Both the position numbers and the translations under genes were made by a program. Shown here in pieces: positions 1 to 8,939 of a stretch of DNA of 64,000 bases. The notes beneath the pieces were generated by a model, which made no database searches, had not been told where the DNA came from, and saw only the letters and a program-made list of their open reading frames with translations. The stretch comes from Pseudogemmobacter humi (GTDB lineage: Bacteria > Pseudomonadota > Alphaproteobacteria > Rhodobacterales > Rhodobacteraceae), in the NCBI RefSeq assembly GCF_900609055.1, contig NZ_UXAW01000058.1, positions 1 through 64,000 of the forward strand, written 5' to 3'. How positions within the stretch are numbered: position 1 is the first letter of the stretch; each line of letters starts with the position of its first letter.

Positions 1-19
1 GCCGACACCCCCGTCGGCC

Positions 20-1318
20 TTGCGGCACATCCCGCCGCCCGCCGCCCCGGAATTTGCCGCCCCCGAGCTGAGCTATTCGCGCACCTGCCCGCGCGGGCTG
101 ATTCTCTCGGGCAATTCGGTGTTCCGCCGCCTCGTGGGCCTGCCATGGCGCGAGCTGATCGGCGCCTCGCACAACGTCGTGCGCCATCCCGACATGCCGC
201 GCGGCTTTTACCATCTGTTCTGGCAGAAGCTCGGGGCCGGCGAACCGGCGGTCGGCTATGTCCTGAACCGCAATACCGGCGGTGGCGGTTACTGGGTGCT
301 CGTTGCCGCCATGCCCTGCGAAGGCGGCTATTTCTCGGTGCGGATGCGCCCCTCGGGCCCGTTGTTCGGCCCATTGCGCGCGGAATACGCGGGGTTGCGC
401 GCGCGCGAGGAGGACGAGGCGCTTTCGCCCGCGGATTCGGCATTGGCGCTGACGGCGCGGCTCGGGGATCTGGGGTTTCCCGATTACGACGCCTTTGCCG
501 CCCATATGCTGACGGGCGAGATCCGCAGCCGCGATCTGCAACTGGGAAGGCCGGTCGACCGCGAGGCCGAGGCGCTGTCCTCGCTGCTGACGCTGCTGGA
601 CGAGACGCTGTCCGAACAGGCGCGGCTGGTGGCGCAATTCTCGGATCTGGCGCTGCTGCCGGTGAACATGCGGCTGGTCGCGGCCCGGCTGGAGCCGCAG
701 GGCGGGCCGATCAGCCAGATCGCGGTCAACTATAAGACCGCCTCGGAGGAAATCGCGCGCAGACTGGCGGAATTCGTCTCGGGCAAGGGCAATCTCTGCG
801 GACGGATGGCCCATGCCGTGCGGCGCAGCCTGATTCTCGCCGGAACCTCGCGGCTCCAGGGGGAACTGGCCGAGCATTACCGCTGCGAAAGGCGCGATCA
901 GGGCCGCGACGGCGACGAGCGGCGCGTCGAGGGCAAGGTGCTGGAACGGGTGATTCACGACAGCCGGATTTCGGCCCAGGCCTCACTGAAAGAGGCGGGG
1001 CGGCTGGCTTCGGTGCTGAACGATTCCAGCATGGATCTGCGGCGGATGATCCTCGGGCTGGACACGATCCGCATCCTCGCCCGGGTGGAAAGCCGCAAGA
1101 CCGCGGAAAGCCAGGCGGCGCTGACCGCGACCATCGACCGGATCGACGAGGTTCAGGCCTCGGTCTCCGAAAGCCTCAGGGCGCTGATGGAGCGGGCGAC
1201 CGCGATCGACCATGCTCTCGGCCTGCTGCGCGCGCCCGCGCGGCGGGCTGGCCGGTATGCCCCGCCGCCGTCTCCGGTCGGCTCTGCCGTTTCCGCCGCG
1301 GCGGGGCCTGATGTATAA
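20..1318 (+). CDS. PAS-domain protein, chemotaxis-receptor-like (possibly 5' truncated)
   Basis: Residues about 15-110 form an Aer-type PAS sensor domain: the segment GNSVFRRLVGLPWRELIG and the signature HNVVRHPDMPRGFYHLFW are the conserved core of PAS domains found in aerotaxis-like receptors. The remaining 300 residues are mostly helical and charged, with no transmembrane segment, HAMP or methyl-accepting signalling tip that I can see, so this is probably a soluble sensor or partner protein rather than a full chemoreceptor. The listed start is a TTG at position 20; the frame stays open to the left edge, so the true start may lie outside the window, but the PAS domain sits so close to the start that little can be missing. 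Ligand unknown; FAD or haem binding cannot be judged from sequence alone. Confidence 0.75.
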   Translation: MRHIPPPAAPEFAAPELSYSRTCPRGLILSGNSVFRRLVGLPWRELIGASHNVVRHPDMPRGFYHLFWQKLGAGEPAVGYVLNRNTGGGGYWVLVAAMPCEGGYFSVRMRPSGPLFGPLRAEYAGLRAREEDEALSPADSALALTARLGDLGFPDYDAFAAHMLTGEIRSRDLQLGRPVDREAEALSSLLTLLDETLSEQARLVAQFSDLALLPVNMRLVAARLEPQGGPISQIAVNYKTASEEIARRLAEFVSGKGNLCGRMAHAVRRSLILAGTSRLQGELAEHYRCERRDQGRDGDERRVEGKVLERVIHDSRISAQASLKEAGRLASVLNDSSMDLRRMILGLDTIRILARVESRKTAESQAALTATIDRIDEVQASVSESLRALMERATAIDHALGLLRAPARRAGRYAPPPSPVGSAVSAAAGPDV

Positions 1319-1386
1319 AGGTCGCGGCCCGAATGTCGGGGCACGGCCCCCTTTCCCCCCTGCCTGGCTTGGGCTACCAATGCCCC

Positions 1387-2052
1387 ATGCGCTGGACGAT
1401 ACCAAATACGCTGACGTTCCTGCGGCTCCTTGCGGCGCCCGGCGTGGCGGTGATGTTTCTCTACTTCCACCGGCCCTGGGCCGACTGGCTGGCGCTTTCG
1501 CTGTTCGTCGGCGCGGCGGTGACCGATTATTTCGACGGCTATCTCGCCCGGCTGTGGAAGCAGGAATCGAAATTCGGCGCCATGCTGGATCCGATCGCCG
1601 ACAAGGCCATGGTGGTGATCGCGATCATGGTGCTGACCGGCTACAACGGCATGACCCCCTGGCTGATTCTGCCCGCCACCGTGATCCTGTTCCGCGAGGT
1701 CTTCGTCTCGGGGCTGCGCGAGTTCGTCGGCGCCACGGCCGGACAGCTGCGGGTGACGAAACTGGCGAAATGGAAGACCTCGGCGCAGATGGTCGCCATC
1801 GCCACGCTGTTTCTGGGCACCGGGCTGGAATATCTGAACGGCGTCGCCATGCAGGGCATGACGCCCGAGCAATATGTCGATGCCGTGCGCGAGGGGCTGG
1901 CCGATCCGATCCGCGCCTGCGGCAACCGCGACTGCGCCTCTTTCGCCAATCTGATCGGGCTGGTGCTGATCTGGATCGCCGCCGTGCTGACCGCGCTGAC
2001 CGGCTGGGATTATCTGGTGAAGGCGCGGCCTTATCTGCGGGACGATCCATGA
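1387..2052 (+). CDS. pgsA: CDP-diacylglycerol--glycerol-3-phosphate 3-phosphatidyltransferase
   Basis: Integral membrane enzyme making phosphatidylglycerophosphate from CDP-diacylglycerol and glycerol-3-phosphate, the committed step to phosphatidylglycerol and cardiolipin. The CDP-alcohol phosphotransferase signature is complete near residues 40-65: D-YF-DG-YL-AR followed by G-AML-D-PIA-D. Several hydrophobic segments fit a multi-pass protein of 221 residues. The frame runs further upstream, but the ATG at 1387 (MRWTIPNTLTFLR) is the family's usual N-terminus and was chosen. The stop overlaps the moaD start by ATGA, so pgsA, moaD and moaE are probably one transcript. Confidence 0.95.
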   Translation: MRWTIPNTLTFLRLLAAPGVAVMFLYFHRPWADWLALSLFVGAAVTDYFDGYLARLWKQESKFGAMLDPIADKAMVVIAIMVLTGYNGMTPWLILPATVILFREVFVSGLREFVGATAGQLRVTKLAKWKTSAQMVAIATLFLGTGLEYLNGVAMQGMTPEQYVDAVREGLADPIRACGNRDCASFANLIGLVLIWIAAVLTALTGWDYLVKARPYLRDDP

Positions 2053-2297
2053 TCGAGGTGCTTTATTTCGCCTGGCTGCGCGAGCGGATCGGGGTGCCGC
2101 GCGAGCGTGTCGAGACCCGGGCCGAAACCGTGGCCGGGCTGGTCGAGGAACTGATCGCGCGAGAAGAGCGTTACGCCCTTGCCTTCGCCGATCTCGCCAG
2201 CGTCCGGGTGGCGCTGGACCAGGAACTGGCCGATTTCCAGGCGCCGCTGGCGGGGGTGCGCGAGGTGGCGTTCTTCCCGCCGATGACCGGCGGCTGA
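2049..2297 (+). CDS. moaD: Molybdopterin synthase small (sulfur carrier) subunit
   Basis: Ubiquitin-like sulfur carrier of 82 residues. It ends in the obligatory Gly-Gly (FFPPMTGG), which is adenylated by MoeB-type enzymes and then thiocarboxylated to donate sulfur to cyclic pyranopterin monophosphate. Its start overlaps the pgsA stop (ATGA) and moaE follows 10 bases downstream with a GAGGGG-like ribosome site, so the two synthase subunits are co-translated neighbours. Confidence 0.93.
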   Translation: MIEVLYFAWLRERIGVPRERVETRAETVAGLVEELIAREERYALAFADLASVRVALDQELADFQAPLAGVREVAFFPPMTGG

Positions 2298-2307
2298 GAG
2301 GGGACGG

Positions 2308-2754
2308 ATGAAGATCTCGGTTCAGGCCGACGCTTTCGATCCGGGGGCGGAGCTCAACGCCTTCTCGGCCGGCGCGGCCGGTGCGGGGGCGGTGGTCAGC
2401 TTCTCGGGCGTGGTGCGCGACGAGGGCGGGCGGCTCAGCGGCATTAGCATCGAACATTACCCCGCGATGACCGGCAAGGCCATCGGCGCCATCGCGGCGG
2501 AGGCTGTCGAACGGTGGGATCTGAGCGACGCTCTGGTGATCCACCGCCACGGCGATCTGGCGCCTGGCGAGGTGATCATGATGGTCGCCACCGCCGCCCG
2601 CCACCGCGCCGCAGCCTTTGCGGCGGCGGAGTTCCTGATGGATTACCTGAAATCCCGCGCGCCGTTCTGGAAGAAGGAATACCATGCCGACGGCGCCGAA
2701 TGGGTCGCGGCGAAAGACAGCGACGAGGATGCGCTCGGGCGCTGGGCGGGCTGA
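2308..2754 (+). CDS. moaE: Molybdopterin synthase catalytic (large) subunit
   Basis: Catalytic subunit of molybdopterin synthase, 148 residues, the normal family length. Recognisable blocks are GAVVSFSGVVRDEGG near the N-terminus, the IEHYPAMT segment, and the lysine-rich active-site block RAPFWKKE near residue 118, which carries the catalytic lysines. It lies directly after moaD and completes the pgsA-moaD-moaE unit. A short GC hairpin (2768-2788) follows the stop but has no clear T-tract. Confidence 0.95.
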   Translation: MKISVQADAFDPGAELNAFSAGAAGAGAVVSFSGVVRDEGGRLSGISIEHYPAMTGKAIGAIAAEAVERWDLSDALVIHRHGDLAPGEVIMMVATAARHRAAAFAAAEFLMDYLKSRAPFWKKEYHADGAEWVAAKDSDEDALGRWAG

Positions 2755-2950
2755 ACTCCCGGGATCGGCCGGGTGAGGAAAACCCGGCGGAGCCAGCCAG
2801 ACGGCGCTTCCCTCGCCGCAGCCGCCGAAGGTTGTGACCCGCCGGGCTGCTGAGGTCGCGTGGGGGACTTCGCCCGGGGCATGGTGCGGGTGGTGGAGGC
2901 CGCCGCATGGCCGATCCCGAATGTGTAAGTCAACAACGACGCGGCTGCCC

Positions 2951-3943
2951 TCAGCCGCCGAACCGCTCCGACCAGCAGGGCTGCGGATCTCCGGGCAGCG
3001 GGCGGGCGAGGAACACCGCACGGGCGATGGCGCGGGCGAGGCAGGTCGCGGCGCCATGGCCGATCTGGAATGTGTCGGTCAGCGGATCCTGCATCTCACG
3101 CGCCCCGGTCGCCGCCGCGAAAACCAGATCGCCGTCGAGCGGCGTATGCGACGGCAGGATCGCCCGCGCCATGCCGTCATGCGCGGCCACCGCCATCCGC
3201 AGCGCCTGCGCCTTGTCCAGCCGGGCGTCGGTGGCGACCACGGCGATGGTGGTGGCCTCGCCCTGGCGTTTCAGCGGCAGCGGTGCGTCCGGCGGGGCCA
3301 TGCGCGGCGCTGGCCCGAGGCCGCCGAACTCCGCCCCTTCCTCGAACGGCGCGGCGTGAAACCACGGCCCGTCCCCCGCGGTCACGCTGCCGAGCGCGTT
3401 CACCGCCACCAGCGCGCCCACGGTGATCCCCGACGGCAGCACCGCCGAGGCGGAACCGAGGCCGCCTTTCCAGTGCCCGGTCATCGCTCCGAACCCCGCT
3501 CCCGCGCTGCCGAGGCCGAACCCGGGCGCCGCGGCCGCCAGCGCGGCGGCGCCGAGCGCGGGATAGGGGGACGCCGACCAGCCCTTGTCGCCGCCGTTCA
3601 GCAGGTCGAACAGGATCGCGCCCGGCACGATGGGCACGCGCTGATCGCCCACCGCAAAGCCCCGCCCCATGGCGCGAAGCCCCTGGGCCACGCCGGAACA
3701 GGCGTCCAGCCCGAAGGCCGATCCGCCCGACAGCACCAGCGCATCCACCTGTTGCACCAGCCGGTCGGGGGCCAGCAGGTCGGTCTCGCGGGTGCCCGGC
3801 GCGCCGCCCATCACATGCACCGCCGCGGTGAAGGGCCGTGCGGCCGTCAGCACCGTCACGCCAGAGCGCAGCCCGGCGTCATGGGCATTGCCGACCACAA
3901 GGCCGGCGACATCGGTGATCAGGTTGCGCGGGCCGGGCCGCAT
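2951..3943 (-). CDS. P1 family peptidase (DmpA/S58-like, self-processing Ntn hydrolase)
   Basis: A 330-residue member of the peptidase S58/P1 family (L-aminopeptidase/D-esterase group). Family marks include the N-terminal block NLITDVAGLVVGNAHD, the glycine-rich GGSAFGLDAC segment and VNALGSVTAGD in the second half; in the family the serine of that last segment becomes the N-terminal nucleophile after autocleavage at the preceding Gly-Ser bond. The start is taken at 3943 (MRPGPRNLITD) because the 64 upstream codons are arginine-rich shadow sequence. The gene faces moaE and is divergent from the L,D-transpeptidase; an inverted repeat at 4041-4059 lies between the two starts. Substrate unknown. 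Confidence 0.85.
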   Translation of the reverse strand: MRPGPRNLITDVAGLVVGNAHDAGLRSGVTVLTAARPFTAAVHVMGGAPGTRETDLLAPDRLVQQVDALVLSGGSAFGLDACSGVAQGLRAMGRGFAVGDQRVPIVPGAILFDLLNGGDKGWSASPYPALGAAALAAAAPGFGLGSAGAGFGAMTGHWKGGLGSASAVLPSGITVGALVAVNALGSVTAGDGPWFHAAPFEEGAEFGGLGPAPRMAPPDAPLPLKRQGEATTIAVVATDARLDKAQALRMAVAAHDGMARAILPSHTPLDGDLVFAAATGAREMQDPLTDTFQIGHGAATCLARAIARAVFLARPLPGDPQPCWSERFGG

Positions 3944-4040
3944 GGTCACGCCTCTCGTCGGGTTCCGGCCCGAGTCTGCCGCGTTCCGGCCGCCGGTGCC
4001 AGCCCTTTGGGAACGCGCCGAAATTCGCGGCCGCCGATAA

Positions 4041-4059
4041 TGTTGCCAGATCGGCAACA
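4041..4059. promoter_or_regulatory. Inverted repeat in divergent promoter region
   Basis: TGTTGCC-N5-GGCAACA is a perfect 7-bp inverted repeat with 5-base spacing in the 254-base gap between the divergent P1 peptidase and L,D-transpeptidase genes. It looks like a dimeric regulator site; on the plus strand a CTTTTCCC tract follows, so a weak terminator cannot be excluded. No regulator gene is adjacent. Confidence 0.35.
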
Positions 4060-4197
4060 CTTTTCCCGCTTTGGGCGCTGGCGGCGGGCAAAATTTCCGT
4101 GTGAACCTTGACGCCCGGCCCCCGGAATGGCGCAAGGTGCGCCATCGCGGCCGCGTTGGCGCCGCCCGAGTCGTATCCTCATAGTCGAGACAGCCCC

Positions 4198-5094
4198 GTG
4201 ACCTTCAGTTTTCCGCGCCTGATCGCGCTGATCGCCCTGCCGCTCATGGCGGCCTGCGGCGCCAGATCCACCGTCGAATCCCCGCAGCACGAACTGCCGG
4301 GCTATGAGGCGGTCGAGGACGGCAGCTTCCAGATCCCCGCGGTCGCCCCGCAATATCTGATCGAGGATCACCGCCGCGCCGAAGTCGCCTATAACGGCGA
4401 GGACGCGCCCGGAACCATCGTGGTCGATGTCTATGCCCGCAAGCTCTATTGGGTGCTGCCCGAGGGCCGCGCCATCCGCTACGCCATCGCGGTCGGGCGC
4501 GAGGGCACCTCGTTCCGCGGCGAGGGCTATATCGGGCGCAAGGCGCACTGGCCGTCGTGGACGCCCACGGCCAATATGATCCGCCGCCAGCCCGAGATGT
4601 ATGCCGAATTCGCCGGCGGCCTGCCGGGCGGGCTGGAGAATCCGCTCGGCTCGCGCGCGCTTTACCTCTACCGCGGCGGGCGGGACACGATGTTCCGCAT
4701 CCATGGCACGATCGACAACGGCTCGATCGGGCTGGCGACCAGCGCGGGCTGCATCCGGCTGTTCAACCAGGACGTGATGGACCTTTACGAGCGCGCCGAC
4801 AGCGGCACCCGCGTGCGGGTGCGCACCGAGGCCGAGAGCCTGGAGCTGGAGGGCCCGCAGATGGACGACGCCTGGGGCCGCGCCGTGCCCGAGACGCCGG
4901 AGAACATCGCGAAGAAGGAACGCGACCTGGTGGCCGTTGCCGCCGCCGAAAAGGCCGAGGCCGAGCGCAAGGCCAAAGCCGAGGCCGCCGAGAGGAAGGC
5001 CGCTGAGAAGGCCGAGGCCAAACGCCTGCGTCAGTGCAAGCGCAAGGGGATCGACCCCGCCGATTGTCCGGTGCCGGTGGCGTCGGAAGCCTGA
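4198..5094 (+). CDS. L,D-transpeptidase (YkuD domain) lipoprotein
   Basis: Periplasmic peptidoglycan enzyme of the YkuD fold, about 298 residues. A GTG at 4198 was chosen because it gives a lipoprotein signal (hydrophobic LIALIALPLM followed by AAC); upstream codons encode no sensible leader. The YkuD active site is intact: the histidine of RIHGTIDNGSIG and the nucleophile in SAGCIRLFNQD, giving the H..SxGC(I)R pattern. The last 80 residues are an Ala/Glu/Lys-rich coiled tail with a short Cys-containing end (QCKRKGIDPADCPV). Likely forms 3-3 cross-links or attaches proteins to peptidoglycan. A bidirectional terminator follows. Confidence 0.88.
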   Translation: MTFSFPRLIALIALPLMAACGARSTVESPQHELPGYEAVEDGSFQIPAVAPQYLIEDHRRAEVAYNGEDAPGTIVVDVYARKLYWVLPEGRAIRYAIAVGREGTSFRGEGYIGRKAHWPSWTPTANMIRRQPEMYAEFAGGLPGGLENPLGSRALYLYRGGRDTMFRIHGTIDNGSIGLATSAGCIRLFNQDVMDLYERADSGTRVRVRTEAESLELEGPQMDDAWGRAVPETPENIAKKERDLVAVAAAEKAEAERKAKAEAAERKAAEKAEAKRLRQCKRKGIDPADCPVPVASEA

Positions 5095-5102
5095 ACGAAA
5101 AC

Positions 5103-5126
5103 AGGGCCACCCGCCGGGGTGGCCCT
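5103..5126. terminator. Bidirectional intrinsic terminator
   Basis: Stem AGGGCCACC (5103-5111) pairs with GGTGGCCCT (5118-5126) around a 6-base loop, followed by TT on the plus strand and preceded by an A-rich run (GAAAAC) that gives U residues on the minus strand. It lies between convergent genes, the L,D-transpeptidase and the cupin. Confidence 0.75.
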
Positions 5127-5149
5127 TTCGCTTTCTCAGCCTGTCAGAT

Positions 5150-5497
5150 TCAGGCGCGGATCACATAGTCTTTCAGCGTGGTCTCGACCACCTCCCAGGT
5201 GCCCTCGTAGCCTGGGCGGATGATGTAGCTGTCGCCCGCTTTCAGATGGGTCTGGTTGCCGTCCTTGTCGGTCAGGATCGAATGGCCCTCGTGGATGTAG
5301 ACATATTCCCATTCGGCGTAGGAGATCTTCCACTTGCCCTTCGTCGCCTGCCACATCCCCGAGTAAAGCCCGTCGGTCTCCTCAAGGCTCCAGGTGGTGT
5401 GGACCGGATCGCCGGCCAGCACGAGTTCCGGCGCCGGGCGCTCGGTTTCGGGGGTCGTTCCGTCGCGGGTGACGCGCAGGATCAGGGGGTGGGTCAT
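5150..5497 (-). CDS. Small cupin-domain protein
   Basis: A 115-residue single cupin domain of the COG3450 type, related to the C-terminal half of ureidoglycine aminohydrolases and ethanolamine-utilisation EutQ. The two cupin motifs are recognisable around [15 protein letters not shown] and [17 protein letters not shown]; one of the usual metal-binding histidines is retained in motif 1 (HEGH). The gene is alone, convergent with the L,D-transpeptidase and divergent from panB. Enzymatic role unknown. Confidence 0.75.
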   Translation of the reverse strand: MTHPLILRVTRDGTTPETERPAPELVLAGDPVHTTWSLEETDGLYSGMWQATKGKWKISYAEWEYVYIHEGHSILTDKDGNQTHLKAGDSYIIRPGYEGTWEVVETTLKDYVIRA

Positions 5498-5663
5498 CGC
5501 TTGTTTCCTTCTGTGCGGATTCCGCGGCCATTGGCCCTGCGGCGCCCCTCTCCGTCAAGGGTCAGTTCGGGGGCTGCGCGGTGCTGCAATGCGGCGTAAT
5601 TCCTTGCACAAGCTGCGGCGCTGTGCCCTTATGCCGGGCAGTTCACGAATACGGGAAGCTGCC

Positions 5664-6497
5664 ATGAGCGCCACCTCTTCCGCCAGGGCGGTTCTGCCGC
5701 CCGACATCAGGGCCATGAAAGGCGTGGCGCCGATCGTGGTGCTGACCGCCTATACCACCCCGGTGGCGCGGCTGGTCGACCCGCATTGCGACGTGGTTCT
5801 GGTGGGCGACAGCCTCGGCATGGTGCTGCATGGCCTGCCCTCGACGCTGGGCGTGACGATGGAGATGATGATCCTGCACGGCCGCGCCGTGGTCCGGGGG
5901 GCCTCGAAGGCCATGGTGGTGATCGACATGCCGTTCGGCTCATACGAGGAAAGCCCGCAGCAGGCGTTCCGCAACGCGAGCCGCCTGATGGCCGAGACCG
6001 GCGCGGTGGCGGTCAAGCTGGAGGGCGGGGTGCATATGGCGGAAACCATCGCCTTCCTGACCGCGCGCTCGGTGCCGGTGATGGCCCATATCGGGCTGAC
6101 GCCGCAATCGGTGAACACGCTGGGCGGCTACAAGGTGGTCGGCCGGGCCGATGAGGCCGAAAAGGTGATGGAGGACGCCCGGGCGGCGCAGGCGGCCGGG
6201 GCGTTTTCCGTGGTGCTGGAGAAGGTGCCCGAGGGTCTGGCCGCACGCATCAGCCAGCAGCTCGATATCCCCACCATCGGCATCGGCGCGGGCGTGCATT
6301 GCGACGGCCAGGTGCTGGTGGTCGACGACATGCTGGGCCTGTTCACCGAATTCCGCCCGAAATTCGTCAAACGCTATGCCGAACTGGGCCGCACTGCCGA
6401 TGAGGCGATCGCCGCCTATGCCGCCGACGTGCGCGCCCGGCAGTTCCCCGCCCCGGAACACGCTTTCGCCGACAGCCTGCCGAAGGCCGGCGGATGA
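5664..6497 (+). CDS. panB: 3-methyl-2-oxobutanoate hydroxymethyltransferase
   Basis: First committed enzyme of pantothenate synthesis: transfers a hydroxymethyl group from methylenetetrahydrofolate to alpha-ketoisovalerate to give ketopantoate. The 277-residue product has the family blocks [42 protein letters not shown] and [17 protein letters not shown]. The ATG at 5664 is preceded by GGGAAG; longer upstream readings have no family similarity. The stop overlaps panC by ATGA, so both are one operon. The valine/isoleucine pathway gene ilvD, whose product is the ketoisovalerate supplier, lies 12 kb away. Confidence 0.96.
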   Translation: MSATSSARAVLPPDIRAMKGVAPIVVLTAYTTPVARLVDPHCDVVLVGDSLGMVLHGLPSTLGVTMEMMILHGRAVVRGASKAMVVIDMPFGSYEESPQQAFRNASRLMAETGAVAVKLEGGVHMAETIAFLTARSVPVMAHIGLTPQSVNTLGGYKVVGRADEAEKVMEDARAAQAAGAFSVVLEKVPEGLAARISQQLDIPTIGIGAGVHCDGQVLVVDDMLGLFTEFRPKFVKRYAELGRTADEAIAAYAADVRARQFPAPEHAFADSLPKAGG

Positions 6498-7333
6498 CCC
6501 GCATCGTTCACGGCAAGGCGGAGCTGCGCGACCTGGTGCGGTCCTGGCGCGCGGAAGGCACGCTGATCGGTGTGGTGCCCACGATGGGTGCGCTGCATGA
6601 GGGGCATCTGTCGCTTGCCCGCCGCGCGCGCGCGGAATGCGGAAGGGTGATCACCACGATCTTCGTCAACCCGCGCCAGTTCAACAACCCCGACGACCTC
6701 AGCCGTTATCCCCGCACGCTGGAAAGCGATGCGGCGCTCTTGCGCCAGGTGCCGGTGGACGTGATCTTCGCCCCCGATGTCGATGAGGTCTATCCCGAGG
6801 GATTCGCGACCACCGTCTCGGTGGGCGGCGTGTCCGAGCCGCTGGAGGGCCGGATGCGCCCGGGCCATTTCGACGGGGTGGCGACGGTGGTGACCAAGCT
6901 CTTCGGCATGACCGAGGCGCAGCGCGGCTATTTCGGCCAGAAGGACTGGCAGCAGTTGCAAGTCGTCAGCCGGCTGGTCAGGGACCTGAACCTGCCGGTC
7001 GAGATCGTCGGCTGCGAGACCGTGCGCGAGGCGGACGGGCTGGCGATGTCCTCGCGCAACGTCCGGCTGACGCCCGCGGGCCGTGCCACGGCGCCGGTGC
7101 TCTGCGCGGCGATCTCGGCGGCGGCGGCGGATATCCGGGCCGGGCAGTCCGACCGGATGGCGATCCGCGAGGCGGCCGAAACCATGCGCCGCGCCGGTTT
7201 CGAGCGGGTGGAATATATCGAGCTGCGCGACGCGGAAACGCTGATGCCTTCGGACGATCCCCGGCGCCCGCGCCGGATGCTGGCCGCGGCCTGGCTCGAC
7301 GGAGTGCGGCTGATCGACAATATCCCGGTGTAA
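6494..7333 (+). CDS. panC: Pantothenate synthetase (pantoate--beta-alanine ligase)
   Basis: ATP-dependent ligase joining pantoate and beta-alanine. The 279-residue protein has the nucleotide-binding HIGH-like block [13 protein letters not shown], the segment [23 protein letters not shown] and MSSRN, all diagnostic for the family. It overlaps panB by four bases. Downstream lies a composite palindromic repeat (7340-7429) that could end the transcript. Confidence 0.96.
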   Translation: MTRIVHGKAELRDLVRSWRAEGTLIGVVPTMGALHEGHLSLARRARAECGRVITTIFVNPRQFNNPDDLSRYPRTLESDAALLRQVPVDVIFAPDVDEVYPEGFATTVSVGGVSEPLEGRMRPGHFDGVATVVTKLFGMTEAQRGYFGQKDWQQLQVVSRLVRDLNLPVEIVGCETVREADGLAMSSRNVRLTPAGRATAPVLCAAISAAAADIRAGQSDRMAIREAAETMRRAGFERVEYIELRDAETLMPSDDPRRPRRMLAAAWLDGVRLIDNIPV

Positions 7334-7339
7334 GAAGAA

Positions 7340-7429
7340 GGGGGCCCTGCCCCCGCCGCTCCTGCGGAGCGACTCCCCCGGGGTATTTCTATCAGGGTGA
7401 ATGGGATTTCTCCCTGATAGAAATACCCC
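7340..7429. repeat. Composite palindromic repeat, copy 1 (full, probable terminator)
   Basis: Three consecutive hairpins: GGGGGC-CCT-GCCCCC (7340-7354), CGCTCC-TGC-GGAGCG (7357-7371), and a perfect 18-bp palindrome arm pair at 7380-7397 and 7412-7429 built on GGGGTATTTCTATCAGGG. The gap to the next gene is 307 bases (7334-7640); the remaining 200 bases show no gene and no clear sigma-70 promoter. It follows panC directly and may end that operon. The same architecture recurs elsewhere in the window. Confidence 0.8.
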
Positions 7430-7640
7430 CGCCGGAGGCACGCCCCGGTTGGCGCGCGAGCGCCGGAGGCGAGGCAAAAGGCTTGCGGCGCAGCCGCGCG
7501 ATTTCCTGGCCGCGCATCGGGCATAGGGAATTCACACCTTGCAAGCCCATGCCGGCGCAACCACTTTCCCGTTTCGGCGGGCAGGCGTTTTGCGTAACAT
7601 CGCCGGGGTGATTGCAGGTTGACCGGCCACGGAGGGCGCG

Positions 7641-8711
7641 ATGGCGGATTTCGAGACACAGATCCTTGAGAGCGAAAAGCAGGTCCGCGCGGCTCAGGAG
7701 AAGATCACCGCCCTGACCGCGGTGATCGAAACCGCCGGGATCAAGGCCGAACAGGGCATCGGGATCGACGTGGAAAACGCCACGCTTGAAGACGTGCACA
7801 GGCACACCGATGTGATGAACGCCAATATCGCCGAGCTGATCATGGGGCTCGACGATGTGACGGCGGCGTTTTCCAGGGATTTCGACGAGATGCGCTCGAA
7901 AACCGGCTGGGAGAGCTTCGTCGGCATCTTCTCGTCCGGGAAATCCGAATCCCTGCGGCAGGAGAGGCTGCGCGCCGCCTCGATCGACGACAAATTGCAG
8001 GATCTGATCTCGAAATCCGACGTGATCGTGAAGCTGTTGCAGGGCCAGCTTGATCTGCTGAACGGGCAGAAGGCGAAGGTCGAGGCCAATCTCTCCGGCA
8101 CGCTCACCGACCGCGAGGACACCGTGGCCGCTCTGGAAGCGGTGCGCCGCGAGATCGCCGCGATGGACCCGCGGCTGATCGAGCTGGAGAACCGGATCGC
8201 CGTGGAAACCGACGCGGCCGCGCGCACCAAGCTGGAGACCGAACTGGCCGGGCTGAATGCGAAGCACAATGCGCTGGTGCAGGACGAACAGGTCAAGCTG
8301 GCCCGCAGCCAGACGCTGGAGCGTTATATCGAGAAGGGCAAGACCTGGGTCGACAGCCTGACGAACCAGGCCGCGACCCAGCTGGTGCTGATCAACAAGC
8401 TGCAAACCGACACCAGGCAGCGGGTGGTGCTTTATGACGCGCTGACCTCGTCGCTGAAGACCGCGCAGCAGCAGGATGTGGCGCACCGCATCAACGAGAT
8501 CGGGGTCAAGACCGACCAGGAGGCCCAGGCGGCGATGGCCGCCATCGGCTCGGCCACCAATGCGAAAATGGCCGACATGCTGGAAGCGCATGAGGGCCAT
8601 ATGGTCTTTGCCCGCAAGATCCTTGAGGAAAAGGCCAAAGCCGACGAGCGTTTCGCCCGCCGTTTCGCCGCAATAGTCGAGAAACACGACAAGAACGCCT
8701 ATGGGGGATGA
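7641..8711 (+). CDS. Coiled-coil protein of unknown function, first gene of an 8-gene cluster
   Basis: A 356-residue, soluble, almost wholly helical protein. Long heptad-like stretches run through residues about 95-270 (for example KLETELAGLNAKHNALVQD), with no signal peptide, membrane segment or catalytic motif. The overall plan, a long coiled coil followed by a TQLVLINKLQTDTRQRV-type helix, is reminiscent of TelA/KlaA-type tellurite-resistance proteins, but I cannot confirm homology by eye. The next gene starts 3 bases after the stop, so this opens an operon ending near 15280. It may be a structural partner or cargo of the AAA+ ATPase encoded 1.5 kb downstream. Confidence 0.7.
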   Translation: MADFETQILESEKQVRAAQEKITALTAVIETAGIKAEQGIGIDVENATLEDVHRHTDVMNANIAELIMGLDDVTAAFSRDFDEMRSKTGWESFVGIFSSGKSESLRQERLRAASIDDKLQDLISKSDVIVKLLQGQLDLLNGQKAKVEANLSGTLTDREDTVAALEAVRREIAAMDPRLIELENRIAVETDAAARTKLETELAGLNAKHNALVQDEQVKLARSQTLERYIEKGKTWVDSLTNQAATQLVLINKLQTDTRQRVVLYDALTSSLKTAQQQDVAHRINEIGVKTDQEAQAAMAAIGSATNAKMADMLEAHEGHMVFARKILEEKAKADERFARRFAAIVEKHDKNAYGG

Positions 8712-8714
8712 TGG

Positions 8715-8939
8715 GTGGCCGGGCTTCTGAGCCGGGCTTTTCCGCCCGGGCTTCTTCTGATCGCGCTCGGCATCGTGCTCATCGGCCTTGGCGCGGTGCT
8801 TGACCATTACGACCTGCACCGCGCCCAGTGGTATCTGGGCGAGGGCGGGCTGGTGGCGCTCAGCCTCGGCGGGGTGATGGCCGTGGTGGCGGTGATCGCG
8901 CTTTTGCTGACGCCCGCCGGGGGGGACGGCGATGGCTGA
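8715..8939 (+). CDS. Small two-helix membrane protein
   Basis: A 74-residue protein starting at GTG 8715, 3 bases after the previous stop. Two hydrophobic segments are clear: residues about 10-28 (GLLLIALGIVLIGLGAVL) and 44-66 (LVALSLGGVMAVVAVIALLL), joined by a short charged loop. It overlaps the next gene by 8 bases, indicating translational coupling. Probably a membrane anchor for the cluster; no family recognised. Confidence 0.7.
   Translation: MAGLLSRAFPPGLLLIALGIVLIGLGAVLDHYDLHRAQWYLGEGGLVALSLGGVMAVVAVIALLLTPAGGDGDG

Noticed and set aside
2760-2900. GGTGAGGAAAACCCGG after moaE resembles the start of RNase P RNA (GAGGAAAGTCCGGG).
   Set aside because: No other RNase P conserved blocks follow and the gap is only 196 bases.
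1153-3057. A 634-codon minus-strand frame across pgsA, moaD and moaE.
   Set aside because: Arg/Pro-rich shadow of three well-supported genes.
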